The notes under the pieces are model-generated. The model had not been told where the DNA came from. It did no database searches and saw nothing but the letters and a program-made list of their open reading frames with translations. A DNA stretch of 48,768 nt from Chromobacterium vaccinii (lineage in GTDB: Bacteria; Pseudomonadota; Gammaproteobacteria; Burkholderiales; Chromobacteriaceae), in NCBI RefSeq assembly GCF_000971335.1, contig NZ_JZJL01000039.1, positions 1-48,768 of the forward strand. Reading direction: 5' to 3'. Shown in pieces: positions 29,780-39,853 of the stretch (position 1 is its first letter; every line of letters starts with the position of its first letter). Both the position numbers and the translations under genes were made by a program.

Positions 29780-30388
29780 ATGAGCAAGCAAGCGGAAGTT
29801 CTGGTATTCGATCTGGGCGGCGTATTGGTGGACTGGAACGGCATCGACCCGCTGGTGCGGCTGTCGGATGGCCGGCTGGAGCGCGAACAGGCGCGTCTGT
29901 TCTGGATCGACAGCCCCTGGGTGGCCAAGCTGGATTTGGGCGAATGCGCGCCGCGCGAGTTCGCCGCCGCGATGACCGACACCCTGCAGCTGGGCGTCGA
30001 CGCCGACGCGATGCTCGGGCAGCTGTCCGACTGGCTGGCCGGCGCCTACCCCGGCGCAGCGGAAATGCTGGCCGAACTGTCCCGCCGCTTTCCGCTGGCC
30101 GCGCTCAGCAACAACAACCCGCTGCACTGGGACAAGATAGACCGCGAATTCGGCCTGCTGCCCCACTTCCGGCACACCTTCGCCTCCCACCTGCTGCATC
30201 TGCGCAAGCCGGACGCCGCCATCTACCGCCACGTCCAGCAAACCCTGGGCGTCGCGCCCGAAGCCATCGCCTTCTTCGACGACAACATCGAGTGCGTGGA
30301 GGCCGCGCGCGCCCAGGGCTGGCAAGCCTTCCACACCGCGGGCCTGCCCCAGGTACGCGCCGCGCTGCAGGCGCAGGGCTGGCTATAA
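29780..30388 (+). CDS. HAD-superfamily phosphatase, YihX-like (202 aa)
   Basis: Haloacid dehalogenase-like hydrolase. Motif I reads VFDLGGVLVDWNG: the nucleophile Asp is present but the usual second Asp (acid/base) is Gly, as in the E. coli YihX type (FDLGNVIVD), a glucose-1-phosphate phosphatase. Motif II/III: LAALSNNNPLHW and KPDAAIYRHV; motif IV: IAFFDDNIECVEAA. Substrate is uncertain. A GGAGAG site precedes the ATG. Its 3' end overlaps the convergent MAPEG gene by 6 bp. Confidence 0.9.
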   Translation: MSKQAEVLVFDLGGVLVDWNGIDPLVRLSDGRLEREQARLFWIDSPWVAKLDLGECAPREFAAAMTDTLQLGVDADAMLGQLSDWLAGAYPGAAEMLAELSRRFPLAALSNNNPLHWDKIDREFGLLPHFRHTFASHLLHLRKPDAAIYRHVQQTLGVAPEAIAFFDDNIECVEAARAQGWQAFHTAGLPQVRAALQAQGWL

Positions 30389-30769
30389 GGCGATCACGCC
30401 GCCGGCGCGCAAGAACAGGTAAAGCACGGCCAGCAGGCCGATCAGCCAGGCCAGCGAGCGCAGCGCCGCCTGGTCCGCCACGTACAGCAGGCCGTGTCCG
30501 ACGCGCGCCAGCGCGAACACGGCCGCGGCGGCGTTCATCTCCGCCACCGGCACCTTCATCAGCCAGGCGGCCGTAACGGCCGCCAGATAAGTGGGCAGCG
30601 CCTCCCAGGCATTCTGCTGCGCCCAGTTGGCGCGCTGGCGGCGGCCAGCCAGCTGCGCCGCCCACTCCCGCGGACGATGGTTGTCGTAACGCACCCCGGC
30701 CTTGGCCACGCCGGCCCAGATCAGCGGCAGCACCGCGGCCAACAACAGACTCCATAGCACGAACGGCAT
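30383..30769 (-). CDS. MAPEG-family membrane protein (128 aa)
   Basis: Small four-helix integral membrane protein of the MAPEG family (eicosanoid/glutathione metabolism relatives; bacterial roles largely unknown). N-terminal helix MPFVLWSLLLAAVLPLIWAG, then the polar loop with the conserved WEALPTYLAAVTAAW, then RVGHGLLYVADQAALRSLAWL. It converges on the HAD phosphatase with a 6-bp overlap of coding sequence. No glutathione gene is nearby. Confidence 0.88.
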   Translation of the reverse strand: MPFVLWSLLLAAVLPLIWAGVAKAGVRYDNHRPREWAAQLAGRRQRANWAQQNAWEALPTYLAAVTAAWLMKVPVAEMNAAAAVFALARVGHGLLYVADQAALRSLAWLIGLLAVLYLFLRAGGVIAL

Positions 30770-30804
30770 CGACTCCTCCTTGTTTTGACAGCGGCAAACG
30801 CCGC

Positions 30805-31479
30805 TCAGCCGGGGCCCGGCTTGCCTCCAAGATAGCGCCCGTCGTCAAAGGTCGCCACCCAGCGCGGCTTGTACACCACCAGCACCGCGAGCAGCAAGCC
30901 GGTGGTGAAGGCTTCCGACCACGACAGCAAGAAGTAATAAGGCAATGCTTCCTCCAACAGCGCGTCCCAGGGATAGGCGCCGGCCAGGCCCAGCCCCAGC
31001 ACGCCGCACAAGGCCGCCGCCAGCAGGCTGGCCCCGCCGGCCAGGAAGCCGTTGACGAAAATGTAGACGAAGAAATGCGCGGGCAAGCGCCGCCGCGCCA
31101 GTTCCAGCATGCCGGCGGTCACCGCCACCGCGGGCAGCGCCGTCAAAAGCCAATTCAGCCCCAGCGCCCGCCAGTCGGCGTGGCCGGCCGCGGCCAAGGC
31201 CAACTGCACCGCCGCCAATGCCAGCATCGCCAGCCACGGCCCCATCAGCAAGGTGAACAACGCCGCTCCCAGCAAATGGAAGGATAAGCCCGGCTGCAGG
31301 CCGCCGCGCAGCAGCCATAGCGCCAGATCCAGCACGCAGGCCCCCATCCAGGCATTCAGCGCCGCCGGATCCAACATGCGCCATCGCACCCGGAACGCGG
31401 CGAAAGTCAGCGCCGCGGCCGCGAGCGCGCCGGCCAGCCACGGCGCCCAGCCGGCAAACAGCAATGCGGACAAATCCAT
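30805..31479 (-). CDS. CbiM-like energy-coupling factor permease, stand-alone (224 aa)
   Basis: Membrane protein with six to seven helices resembling the CbiM/ECF substrate-specific permeases for metal ions: LDPAALNAWMGACVLDLALW, LSFHLLGAALFTLLMGPW and FVYIFVNGFLAGGASLLAAAL are typical blocks. The start is the ATG at 31479 (MDLSALLFAG); a TTG three codons earlier is possible. No CbiN, CbiQ or ATPase gene is adjacent. Such solitary copies are common in beta- and gammaproteobacteria and their substrate is not settled. It diverges from nadC. Confidence 0.82.
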   Translation of the reverse strand: MDLSALLFAGWAPWLAGALAAAALTFAAFRVRWRMLDPAALNAWMGACVLDLALWLLRGGLQPGLSFHLLGAALFTLLMGPWLAMLALAAVQLALAAAGHADWRALGLNWLLTALPAVAVTAGMLELARRRLPAHFFVYIFVNGFLAGGASLLAAALCGVLGLGLAGAYPWDALLEEALPYYFLLSWSEAFTTGLLLAVLVVYKPRWVATFDDGRYLGGKPGPG

Positions 31480-31608
31480 GACATTCAAATTTAAAGAAAC
31501 CGGGCCTCAGCATAACAGATGCCCGCGCGCCCTCCCGGACTTTCGCCGCCGGCGCACGCGCCAACTCCGGCTCCTGCCGTTACAATACGCTTTTGGATGG
31601 AGACCTTC

Positions 31609-32448
31609 ATGCCCCTGCCCGCCCACCACCTGATCGCCCAACACGTATCCCTGGCCCTGGCCGAAGACATCGGCCCCTGCGACTGGACCGCCCGGCTGAT
31701 AGCCGCAGACAAAACCGGCGCCGCCCGCGTGATCGCCCGCGAAGACGCGGTGATCTGCGGCCAGGCCTGGTTCGACGAGTGCTTCCGCCAGGTGGACGCG
31801 GGCTGCGCGGTGGAATGGCTGGCGGCCGAGGGCGAACGCGTGGAGGCGGGCCGAGAGCTTTGCCGGATCAGCGGCCCGGCCCGCGCGCTGCTCACCGCCG
31901 AGCGCAGCGCGCTCAATTTCCTGCAGTTGCTGTCCGGCGTCGCCAGCGAGACCCGCCGCTACGTCGACGCGGCGGCCGGCCATCGCGCCCGCATCCTGGA
32001 TACCCGCAAGACCGTGCCCGGCCTGCGGCTGGCGCAAAAGTACGCAGTCACCGTGGGCGGCGGCGCCAATCAGCGCATCGGCCTGTTCGACGGCATCCTG
32101 ATCAAGGAAAACCACATCATGGCCGCCGGCGGCGTCGCCCAGGCGATGGCCCAGGCGCAGGCCGGCCTGCCGCCGGGCGTCACGCTGCAGATCGAAGTGG
32201 AGTCGCTGCCGCAACTGGAGGAAGCGCTGAGCCACGGCGCCAAACTGGTGCTGCTGGACAATATGTCGCTGGACGACATGCGCCGCGCGGTGGAGATCAG
32301 CGCCGGCCGCGCCGAGCTTGAGGCCTCGGGCGGCATCGACCTCGACAGCGTGCGCGCCATCGCCGCCACGGGCGTCGATCGCATCTCCGTGGGCAAGCTG
32401 ACCAAAGACGTGCGCGCGCTGGATCTGTCCATGCGCTTCACCCTGTAA
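31609..32448 (+). CDS. nadC: Nicotinate-nucleotide pyrophosphorylase, carboxylating (279 aa)
   Basis: Quinolinate phosphoribosyltransferase of de novo NAD synthesis: quinolinate plus PRPP gives nicotinate mononucleotide and CO2. It contains ALAEDIGPCDWTA, ERSALNFLQLLSGVAS, the conserved DTRKTVPGLRLAQKYAV, GGGANQRIGLFDGILIKENH and ASGGIDLDSVRAIAATGVD. I prefer the ATG at 31609 (MPLPAHHLIAQH), with GGAG six bases upstream; an ATG at 31597 is the alternative. Stands alone here, without nadA or nadB. Confidence 0.97.
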   Translation: MPLPAHHLIAQHVSLALAEDIGPCDWTARLIAADKTGAARVIAREDAVICGQAWFDECFRQVDAGCAVEWLAAEGERVEAGRELCRISGPARALLTAERSALNFLQLLSGVASETRRYVDAAAGHRARILDTRKTVPGLRLAQKYAVTVGGGANQRIGLFDGILIKENHIMAAGGVAQAMAQAQAGLPPGVTLQIEVESLPQLEEALSHGAKLVLLDNMSLDDMRRAVEISAGRAELEASGGIDLDSVRAIAATGVDRISVGKLTKDVRALDLSMRFTL

Positions 32449-32524
32449 CGCGCTACGCAGCCATGGGCAGAGCTGTCATACTGGGGACATGCCTACTATA
32501 AGCAAAGCATAGCCCTCACCGTTC

Positions 32525-34402
32525 ATGGACATGACTCCGCCCAGATTCGGCTCCCGCTCCGCCCGCCACGCCAAATGGGGCGCCGCGCTATTGTTGCTGG
32601 TGACCCTCGCGTTGCTGGCGGTGGACCTGTCCACCAGCTACCGCCAGCTGGAAACCGAGGCCGGGCGGCAAGCGAGCGGCCTCAGCCAGCTGCTGGCGGA
32701 AAGACTGAGCTCCGGCATCCACGAGGCCGGCCTGATCCTGCAGAGCAGCAACCAGATTCCCGAAATCCAGCGCCTGCTGCGCAGCGGCGCGCTGGAGCCC
32801 GGCGCGCGCCAGAACCTGACACAGAAACTGCTGCAGCTGCTGCAGCTGGCGCCCTACCTCAGCCGCGTCGAAATCGTGGACACCGCCTGCCAGACGGTGT
32901 TCAGCAGCAAGCGCGACAGCGCCTCCCCCCCGCACCACAACGAATTCTGCCGCTGGCTGCACCGGATCGACCCCAAGGAAAGCAACTACACCACGGTGAT
33001 ACACAGCCCCACCGACGGCGGCATCGTGCTGGCCAACAAGCTGTACGACGGCGAAGGCAACCTGATCGGCATGGCCACCGGACTGATCAAGCACAACTTC
33101 ATCCAGGACGAGGTCAGCCGGCTGACGGTTGGGGAGCACGGCGAGATCCTGGTGCTGGACCAGCGCCAGCTGACGGTGACGCGCTGGCCGCAAACCAGCG
33201 GCAACGATCCGCAAAGCTACCGGCCGCTGCAGCCGCGCGAAATCCTGTCCCACGACCCCGGGCAGATGCTGTTCGACGCGCCGTCCAGCTTCGACGGCCG
33301 CGAACGGCTGTACAGCATGCGCCAGACCGGCAACTACCCGTTCCAGGTGGCGGTGGGCCTGTCGCGGCGCGACTTCACCCGCTACGTCTGGGACAAGGCC
33401 TGGCTGGCGATCCCGGGCTGGCTGTTCCTCTCCGCGCTGACCCTGCTGGCGCTGCGCAAGCATCTGTCCAATCTGCGCCAGCACCAGTTGCTGCTGCAAG
33501 GCAACGAGCGCATACGCGCCAGCGAGGAGCAGGCCAGGCTGATCCTGGACACCGCGCCGCTGGCGCTGCTGCTGGTGAATCCCCAGACCATCCGCATCCG
33601 CCACGCCAACTCACCGGCGCGGGAAATGCTGGGCCTGCCGCCGCGCGATCCCGAGCAGGCCGCCGACAATGAATTGAACCTGCCCTTGAAGCTGCAGCCG
33701 GTGGAGCAATGGCTGCGCGAGGGAGAGGACGCGTTGCAGCAAGAGGTGGAGCTGGAACTGGAGGACAAGAGCCGGCTGTGGGCGATCGTCTCGCTGCGCC
33801 GGCTAGGACACGACAGCCAGCCGTCGGCGCTGATCGCGTTGTATGACATCTCCGGCCGCAAGCTGCTGGAACAACAGTTGCACGAAAGCAATCAACAACT
33901 GGCCGAGATGGCGGTCACCGATCCGCTGACCCGCCTGTACAACCGCCGCCACGCCGACATGGTGCTGCGCGACGAGATCAGCCGCTGCGAGCGCTACGGC
34001 CAGACCATGGCCATCGCCGTGTTCGACATCGACCACTTCAAGCGCTTCAACGACCAATATGGCCACCAGGCCGGCGACGACGTGCTGGTGGCCGTCGCCA
34101 ACGCGCTGCGCGACACCACCCGCAACACCGACATCAACGCGCGCATCGGCGGCGAAGAGTTCATGGTGATCTTCCCCTACACACGGCTGCGCGACGCGCA
34201 AAAAGTGATGAACCGGCTGCAGATCGCGCTGACCCACACCACCTTCCCCTTCGTCGAGCAACGCATCACTTTCAGCGGCGGCGTCACCGACTGGCGGCCG
34301 GGCGACAGCCCGGCGCTGATGATGTCGCGCGCCGACAAGCTGCTGTACGACGCCAAACAGTCGGGCCGCAACGTGGTGCTGTCGGATCAGGAAGAAGCGT
34401 GA
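32525..34402 (+). CDS. Membrane diguanylate cyclase with Cache-like sensor, PAS and GGDEF domains (625 aa)
   Basis: Makes cyclic di-GMP from GTP. Architecture: membrane helix (about 20-36), periplasmic Cache-like sensor (about 37-290; YTTVIHSPTDGGIVLANKLYDG), second helix (about 292-312), coiled linker, PAS (about 335-455) and GGDEF (about 458-620). The active-site motif is GGEEF at 542-546. An inhibitory I-site RNTD lies exactly five residues before it, so product feedback is expected. The ligand is unknown. There is no EAL domain. It ends 16 bp before the convergent Nudix gene. No strong Shine-Dalgarno precedes the ATG. Confidence 0.93.
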   Translation: MDMTPPRFGSRSARHAKWGAALLLLVTLALLAVDLSTSYRQLETEAGRQASGLSQLLAERLSSGIHEAGLILQSSNQIPEIQRLLRSGALEPGARQNLTQKLLQLLQLAPYLSRVEIVDTACQTVFSSKRDSASPPHHNEFCRWLHRIDPKESNYTTVIHSPTDGGIVLANKLYDGEGNLIGMATGLIKHNFIQDEVSRLTVGEHGEILVLDQRQLTVTRWPQTSGNDPQSYRPLQPREILSHDPGQMLFDAPSSFDGRERLYSMRQTGNYPFQVAVGLSRRDFTRYVWDKAWLAIPGWLFLSALTLLALRKHLSNLRQHQLLLQGNERIRASEEQARLILDTAPLALLLVNPQTIRIRHANSPAREMLGLPPRDPEQAADNELNLPLKLQPVEQWLREGEDALQQEVELELEDKSRLWAIVSLRRLGHDSQPSALIALYDISGRKLLEQQLHESNQQLAEMAVTDPLTRLYNRRHADMVLRDEISRCERYGQTMAIAVFDIDHFKRFNDQYGHQAGDDVLVAVANALRDTTRNTDINARIGGEEFMVIFPYTRLRDAQKVMNRLQIALTHTTFPFVEQRITFSGGVTDWRPGDSPALMMSRADKLLYDAKQSGRNVVLSDQEEA

Positions 34403-34418
34403 GCCGGCAAATCCGGCG

Positions 34419-35030
34419 TTAGAAAGACGCGCCGCCCAGCGCGTCGGCCAGCATCCACATCATCGCCGCGGTGGCGCCCCAGATGGTGTGCCGGTCCCAT
34501 TGCAACGACAGATACTGGCCGGCCACGCCATCGCGGACATAGTCGTGGCGGCTGTACGCCTGCCGATCCAGCAGCAGCGGCAGCGGCACTTCGAATACCT
34601 CGGCCACTTCGTCCGGCGCCGGCGCCAGCGCCAGCGGCGGATGCAGCAGGCCTACCACCGGCGTGACCAGATAACCAGTCACCGTCACGTATTCCGGCAA
34701 GCTTCCCAGCACCCGCACCGACGATTCCGGCAGGCCGGTCTCCTCGCGCGCCTCGCGCAGCGCGGCCGCCTGGGCCGACGCGTCGCCGCTCTCCAGCTTG
34801 CCGCCGGGAAAACTGACCTGGCCGGGATGGCTGGACAGATGGTCGGTGCGGCGGGTGAACAGCACCGTGGCGCCGTCCGCGTGCCACACCAGCGGCACCA
34901 GCACCGCGGCCGCCTTCAAGCCAGGCGACGCCGCCCGATAGGGCAAATCGGCCACCCTGCCGGTGAAATCGTAGGATTGCAGCCGTCCGGCGATCATCGC
35001 GGCGGCCTCGTCTGCCTCCATGGACCACAT
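34419..35030 (-). CDS. Nudix hydrolase, CoA pyrophosphatase (NudL)-like (203 aa)
   Basis: The Nudix box is complete: GGKLESGDASAQAAALREAREETGL spans it, with the catalytic REAREE core. Preceding block VLFTRRTDHLSSHPGQVSFPGG is the NuCoA/NudL signature (the LSSHxGQVxFPGG part), so hydrolysis of coenzyme A or its derivatives is likely. AAGGA seven bases before the ATG at 35030 supports the start. It lies downstream of rho on the same strand but is separated from it by a strong terminator. Confidence 0.9.
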   Translation of the reverse strand: MWSMEADEAAAMIAGRLQSYDFTGRVADLPYRAASPGLKAAAVLVPLVWHADGATVLFTRRTDHLSSHPGQVSFPGGKLESGDASAQAAALREAREETGLPESSVRVLGSLPEYVTVTGYLVTPVVGLLHPPLALAPAPDEVAEVFEVPLPLLLDRQAYSRHDYVRDGVAGQYLSLQWDRHTIWGATAAMMWMLADALGGASF

Positions 35031-35088
35031 ATCGTTATCCTTTTATCTCCCGGCGCCCGCTCTTGCGGCAGACATGTCTCCAATGTAC

Positions 35089-35121
35089 CAAAAAAAATGC
35101 CAGACCGGCATGGTCTGGCAT
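35089..35121 (-). terminator. Intrinsic terminator after rho
   Basis: Read on the minus strand: ATGCCAGACC - ATGCC - GGTCTGGCAT, a perfect 10-bp stem, followed by a T8-9 tract. It ends 20 bp after the rho stop. Confidence 0.92.
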
Positions 35122-35140
35122 CTTGGCTGGCGGATATCGC

Positions 35141-36397
35141 TCAGCGGCGCATCGAGTCGAAGAAAGCCTGGTTCGACTTGGTGGCCTTGATCTTGTCCTG
35201 CAGGAATTCCATCGCCTCCAGGTCGTCCATCGGGTACAGCAGCTTGCGCAGCACCCAGATGCGCTGCAGCTGGTCTTGCGGAATCAGCAGCTCTTCGCGG
35301 CGGGTGCCGGAACGGTTGATGTTCATCGCCGGGAAGATGCGCTTTTCGGCCATCTTGCGGTCCAGATGGATTTCGCAGTTGCCGGTGCCCTTGAATTCCT
35401 CGTAGATCACATCGTCCATGCGGCTGCCGGTGTCGATCAGCGCGGTGGCGATGATGGTCAGGCTGCCGCCCTCCTCCACATTGCGCGCGGCGCCGAAGAA
35501 GCGCTTGGGACGCTGCAGCGCGTTGGCGTCCACGCCGCCGGTCAGCACCTTGCCGGAAGCCGGCACCACGGTGTTGTAGGCGCGGGCCAGACGGGTGACG
35601 GAGTCCAGCAGGATGACCACGTCCTTCTTGTGCTCGACCAGGCGCTTGGCCTTTTCGATCACCATCTCGGCGACTTGCACGTGGCGGGTGGCCGGCTCGT
35701 CGAAGGTGGACGACACCACTTCGCCGCGCACCGAGCGTTGCATTTCCGTCACTTCTTCCGGACGCTCGTCGATCAGCAGCACGATCAGCACCGCGTCCGG
35801 GTGGTTGGCGGTGATGGCGTGGGCGATGTGCTGCAGCATCACGGTCTTGCCGGACTTCGGCGGCGCCACCAGCAGCGCGCGCTGGCCGCGGCCGATGGGC
35901 GCGATCAGATCGATGATGCGGCCGGTGATGTTTTCTTCGGCGCGGATGTCGCGCTCCAGCTTGAACTGCTCGGTCGGGAACAGCGGCGTCAGATTCTCGA
36001 ACAGAATCTTGTGCTTGGAATTCTCCGGCGCCTCGCCGTTTACCTTATCCACTTTCACCAGCGCGAAATAGCGCTCGCCATCCTTCGGCGTGCGGATCTC
36101 GCCCTCGATCGAATCGCCGGTATGCAGATTGAAGCGGCGGATCTGCGAGGGGCTGACATAGATGTCGTCAGGGCCCGCCAGATAGGAGGTATCCGGGCTG
36201 CGCAGGAAACCGAAGCCGTCCGGCAATACTTCCAGCGTACCCTCGCCGAAAATGCTCTCGCCCTTCTTGGCCTGGTTCTTCAAAAGCGCAAAGATCAGAT
36301 CCTGCTTGCGCAACCGGTTGGCGCCGTCGATCTCGTTGGAAATGGCCATTTCAACGAGCTCGGATACGTGGAGATGTTTGAGATCAGATAAGTGCAT
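35141..36397 (-). CDS. rho: Transcription termination factor Rho (418 aa)
   Basis: Hexameric RNA helicase that ends transcription at untranslated, C-rich RNA. It starts [18 protein letters not shown]; the N-terminal OB/cold-shock RNA-binding domain has [25 protein letters not shown] (split around residues 58-82). Walker [10 protein letters not shown] is near residue 180; Walker B and the Q/R loops follow ([36 protein letters not shown]). Length is typical. Located downstream of trxA on the same strand, an arrangement also seen in other proteobacteria. Confidence 0.99.
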   Translation of the reverse strand: MHLSDLKHLHVSELVEMAISNEIDGANRLRKQDLIFALLKNQAKKGESIFGEGTLEVLPDGFGFLRSPDTSYLAGPDDIYVSPSQIRRFNLHTGDSIEGEIRTPKDGERYFALVKVDKVNGEAPENSKHKILFENLTPLFPTEQFKLERDIRAEENITGRIIDLIAPIGRGQRALLVAPPKSGKTVMLQHIAHAITANHPDAVLIVLLIDERPEEVTEMQRSVRGEVVSSTFDEPATRHVQVAEMVIEKAKRLVEHKKDVVILLDSVTRLARAYNTVVPASGKVLTGGVDANALQRPKRFFGAARNVEEGGSLTIIATALIDTGSRMDDVIYEEFKGTGNCEIHLDRKMAEKRIFPAMNINRSGTRREELLIPQDQLQRIWVLRKLLYPMDDLEAMEFLQDKIKATKSNQAFFDSMRR

Positions 36398-36523
36398 AGC
36401 GGTCGTGAGGTCGACTCGGTAGTAATGAGGCGGAGCGCCTATCGGGGGTGTGGAAGCGTAAACGAAACGGGCGGCTTGTTTATGCCACCCGTCATGAAAG
36501 ATTGTGCGTGGAGAATAGACGCT

Positions 36524-36850
36524 TTACAGTTGACTGTCAATGAAGGCGGTCAGCTGGCTCTTGGACAGCGCGCCGACCTTGGTGGCGGCGACTTGACCGT
36601 CCTTGAACAGCATCAGAGTCGGAATGCCGCGGATGCCGAACTTGGGCGGAGTCTGCTCGTTCTGGTCGATGTTCAGCTTGGCGATTTTCAGCTTGCCTTC
36701 GTATTCCTTGGCCACTTCGTCCAGGATCGGGGCGATCATCTTGCACGGGCCGCACCATTCGGCCCAGTAATCGACCAGCACCGGGCTGTCGGACTTCAGG
36801 ACATCGTTTTCAAAAGAATCGTCGGTTACGTGCAGGATCAGATCGCTCAT
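36524..36850 (-). CDS. trxA: Thioredoxin 1 (108 aa)
   Basis: Cytoplasmic disulfide reductase. The active site is WCGPC at residues 32-36, followed by [11 protein letters not shown]; the cis-proline loop is [12 protein letters not shown]. The length equals E. coli TrxA. The ATG at 36850 ([13 protein letters not shown]) follows a GAGGAA site; the frame stays open further upstream, but that extension is non-conserved. 126 bp separate it from rho. Confidence 0.98.
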   Translation of the reverse strand: MSDLILHVTDDSFENDVLKSDSPVLVDYWAEWCGPCKMIAPILDEVAKEYEGKLKIAKLNIDQNEQTPPKFGIRGIPTLMLFKDGQVAATKVGALSKSQLTAFIDSQL

Positions 36851-37015
36851 GGCTTCCTCGTCAAAATTGGGTGTGCTTAATTCGGGATGGTAGCAAGCGG
36901 CGGAGCGGGCGGCAACCTGCGGCACAAAGTTCCGTTCCCCCTACGTTCAAGGGGTTATCCTTGCCGAAACCGGCGCTTAGCTTCCACGACGCTGCTGCAA
37001 ATCGCCGGCATTCGG

Positions 37016-37021
37016 TATAAT
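37016..37021 (+). promoter_or_regulatory. -10 element of fabI
   Basis: Perfect TATAAT 30 bp before the fabI start codon. No good -35 is visible at the usual distance. Confidence 0.5.
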
Positions 37022-37051
37022 GGCTGGCTGTTTACATGTGAAGGACACCAA

Positions 37052-37840
37052 ATGGGCTTTCTGCAAGGCAAGAAAATCCTGATCACCGGCATGATCTCCA
37101 ACCGCTCGATCGCCTATGGCATCGCCCAGGCCTGTCATCGCGAAGGCGCCGAGCTGGCGTTCACTTACGTGGTGGACAAGCTGGAGGACCGTGTCCGCGA
37201 AATGGCGGCCGACTTCGGCTCCAAGCTGGTTTACCGCTGCGACGTGCAGAACGACGACGAGATCAACCAGCTGTTCGCCGACCTCGCCAAGCAATGGGAC
37301 GGCCTGGACGGTCTGGTGCACTCGATCGGCTTCGCCCCGCGCGAAGCGCTGGAAGGCGACTTCCTGGATTCTCTGAGCCGCGAAGCGTTCCAGATCGCTC
37401 ACGACGTGTCGTCCTACAGCTTCCCGGCGCTGGCCAAGGCCGCGCGTCCGATGATGCAGGGCCGCAAGGCCGCGCTGCTGACGTTGTCCTACCTGGGCGC
37501 GGTGCGGGCGATCCCGAACTACAACGTGATGGGCCTGGCCAAGGCCAGCCTGGAAGCGTCGGTGCGCTTCATGGCCGCCAGCCTGGGCAAGGAAGGCATC
37601 CGCGTCAACGGCATCTCCGCCGGTCCGATCAAGACGCTGGCCGCCGCGGGCATCTCCGGCTTCTCCAAGCTGCTGAACATGGCCTCCAGCCAGGCCTGCC
37701 TGCGCCGCAACGTGACCACCGAGGAAGTGGGCAACGCCGCCGCCTTCATGCTGTCCGACCTGGCCTCCGGCATCACCGGCGAGATCACCTACGTCGACGC
37801 CGGCTACAGCGTCAATGCCTTGAACGTGCCGGAAGAATAA
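37052..37840 (+). CDS. fabI: Enoyl-[acyl-carrier-protein] reductase FabI (262 aa)
   Basis: Last step of each fatty-acid elongation cycle: NADH-dependent reduction of enoyl-ACP. Short-chain dehydrogenase fold of the divergent FabI type: [14 protein letters not shown] at the N-terminus binds the cofactor; catalytic Y147, Y157 and K164 are in [20 protein letters not shown]; the substrate-loop region reads [14 protein letters not shown]. The start at 37052 ([13 protein letters not shown]) has a GAAGGA site; an upstream extension is not conserved. It diverges from trxA. Confidence 0.98.
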   Translation: MGFLQGKKILITGMISNRSIAYGIAQACHREGAELAFTYVVDKLEDRVREMAADFGSKLVYRCDVQNDDEINQLFADLAKQWDGLDGLVHSIGFAPREALEGDFLDSLSREAFQIAHDVSSYSFPALAKAARPMMQGRKAALLTLSYLGAVRAIPNYNVMGLAKASLEASVRFMAASLGKEGIRVNGISAGPIKTLAAAGISGFSKLLNMASSQACLRRNVTTEEVGNAAAFMLSDLASGITGEITYVDAGYSVNALNVPEE

Positions 37841-37863
37841 GCGTTTTCGCGTTCCAGACGCCG

Positions 37864-37892
37864 ACGGCGCAGGCTTTGCCTGCGCCGTTTTC
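37864..37892 (+). terminator. Intrinsic terminator after fabI
   Basis: Perfect 11-bp stem ACGGCGCAGGC / GCCTGCGCCGT with a TTT loop and a short T run. It lies in the gap before the convergent chemoreceptor gene. Confidence 0.85.
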
Positions 37893-38058
37893 CATTCATG
37901 CCCCGCCAGTCGCCCCCGCCAGCAAAGCTCCCTCCGGTTTTTTCACGCCACTCGGCGCTGATTCCGATATAACTGACCACTCATTCCGGTGAAGGGTAGC
38001 TATCGAGCGCTCACAATGCTGGTGATGACCAGCCCCAGCCACAGTCGCTTGCCCGAAA

Positions 38059-39804
38059 TCAGATATGAAATCGCTCCACCACGTTCTTGAGCTTGCTAGC
38101 GCGCTGGTTCAATTCGTCCAGGGTGGAGCTAGCGCTCTGCGCCACTTCCGACGTGGAACGGGTCATGCCGTTGATGTGCTCTGTGGTGTGGGCGATATTG
38201 CCGACAGCGGTGGACTGCTCTCGGGTAGCATGGGTGATCTGTGCGAAGGTTTCTACCACCTGCCCCATCAACCCGCCTATGTTCTCGATTTCGTTGGCAG
38301 CGCTCTGAGCCAGGTCCACGCTCTGATCCACGGTGCTGCGCGCCTGCTGCATACTGCTGACGGTGCCGGCGGTCTGCTGCTGCATGCCCTGGGTCATGGT
38401 GGTGATTTCAGTCGTCGCCTGTGCTGTGCGCTCGGCCAACTTGCGCACCTCGTCCGCCACCACAGCGAAACCCCGGCCCTGTTCCCCGGCGCGGGCGGCC
38501 TCGATGGCCGCGTTCAGCGCCAGCAGATTGGTTTGGTCCGCAATATCCTTGATCACGCCGACGATAGAACTGATCTCCTCGGAATGCTTGCCGAGGGAGT
38601 GCAGGGTATCGCCCAATGTCGCCATCGCCTGGGACAGTTTGCCCACCTCCGCCGATACCTGCTGCATCGCGTGGCGGCCGCGCTCAGCGCTGTCATTGGC
38701 CTGGGAAATGATGGCGTTGGCGTCTGAGGTGGTATCGGCGACATGGGTCACGCTGACGGTGATCTGCTCGATGGTCGCGGCATTGGAGCTGATCGCCTGG
38801 TTCACCTGATCGGCGTCCGAACTGATGCGGTTGGTGGTCTGATGCAATGACCCCACCGCGCTCACCAGCTCGCCGGCGTTGTTGTTGACCTCGCCGATCA
38901 ATCGGCGCAGCCGCTGGTTCATCACCCCGATCTGGCCCAGCGCGCTGTGTTCCGGCGCATTGGGCACCGCCACCGTCAGATTGCCGGAGGCGATTTCCTG
39001 CAGCACCTGCTCGATCTCGCTTACCGAGCCGCCCAACTGGGCATTCAATTGGCGCCGGCCCAGCAGAATCAGGAACAGGATTTCGCCCACCAGCAGGATG
39101 ATGGTCACCAGAAACATCAGCTGCGCATTGGACAGCCTATCGCGCGCCTGTTGCAGTGCGGTATTGGTGCGCTGATCCAGCAGAACGAAGAAGTCGTCGA
39201 TAGGCTTCATGATCTTGGCCTTGTACTGGTGGTACTCCTTGCTGTGCACCAGCTTGCGCGCCAGTTCCATGTCGGGCTGCCCGTTGACGGTGTAATTGCC
39301 CTGCGCGTCGGCGAACTTGCCCTTCACCGCATTCATCGCTCGCACTTCAAGGTTGACCAGGCCGTCGGAGTTGGCCTGCGCTTCCTTGAGCTTGGCAAAC
39401 TCGTCGTCGGTGAATCCGGCTTGCTTCATCAGGTTTTGCAGCGGCACGGTTTCGCCATCCGGCCTGGGCTTGTCCTGGCCCGCAGCGACAAAGTCCCAGT
39501 AAATGCGGTTGTACTCCTGCGGCCGCGGCGCCTTGCCGTTGCGGATGTCCAGTACCCGGTTGTACTGCTGCTCATAGGCTGGATCGCCGGTGACGACGTA
39601 GGTGCGGCCCAGGCGAGTAAGATCATCCGAGCTCTGCCGCAGCTCGGAGGCGAGCAAGTAGGAATGGTAGCGGTTGTCGCTGGCGGCGCTCATCGAGTCA
39701 ACCGCCTGCCGCATGGATATGAAGGTATACACCACGCCGATGAAGGTCAGCACGATCAGCCCCAGCAGACCGTTGATCACGACATTGCCGCGAAAATTGT
39801 TCAT
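38059..39804 (-). CDS. Methyl-accepting chemotaxis protein (581 aa), downstream tandem copy
   Basis: Chemoreceptor with membrane helix 1 (about 9-30), a helical periplasmic domain (about 31-228), helix 2 (about 229-249), a HAMP-like segment and a cytoplasmic signalling coiled coil. The hairpin tip has the universal [20 protein letters not shown] and [18 protein letters not shown]. The sensor domain is closely related to that of the upstream neighbour ([28 protein letters not shown] are shared). No CheB/CheR-binding pentapeptide at the C-terminus (it ends VERFHI). The ATG at 39804 follows AAGGAG. Ligand unknown. Confidence 0.93.
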   Translation of the reverse strand: MNNFRGNVVINGLLGLIVLTFIGVVYTFISMRQAVDSMSAASDNRYHSYLLASELRQSSDDLTRLGRTYVVTGDPAYEQQYNRVLDIRNGKAPRPQEYNRIYWDFVAAGQDKPRPDGETVPLQNLMKQAGFTDDEFAKLKEAQANSDGLVNLEVRAMNAVKGKFADAQGNYTVNGQPDMELARKLVHSKEYHQYKAKIMKPIDDFFVLLDQRTNTALQQARDRLSNAQLMFLVTIILLVGEILFLILLGRRQLNAQLGGSVSEIEQVLQEIASGNLTVAVPNAPEHSALGQIGVMNQRLRRLIGEVNNNAGELVSAVGSLHQTTNRISSDADQVNQAISSNAATIEQITVSVTHVADTTSDANAIISQANDSAERGRHAMQQVSAEVGKLSQAMATLGDTLHSLGKHSEEISSIVGVIKDIADQTNLLALNAAIEAARAGEQGRGFAVVADEVRKLAERTAQATTEITTMTQGMQQQTAGTVSSMQQARSTVDQSVDLAQSAANEIENIGGLMGQVVETFAQITHATREQSTAVGNIAHTTEHINGMTRSTSEVAQSASSTLDELNQRASKLKNVVERFHI

Positions 39805-39853
39805 GGAGGAAGCTCCTTGCGATCCGGGTCCGCCGCCGATCCCGGCGACGGAA

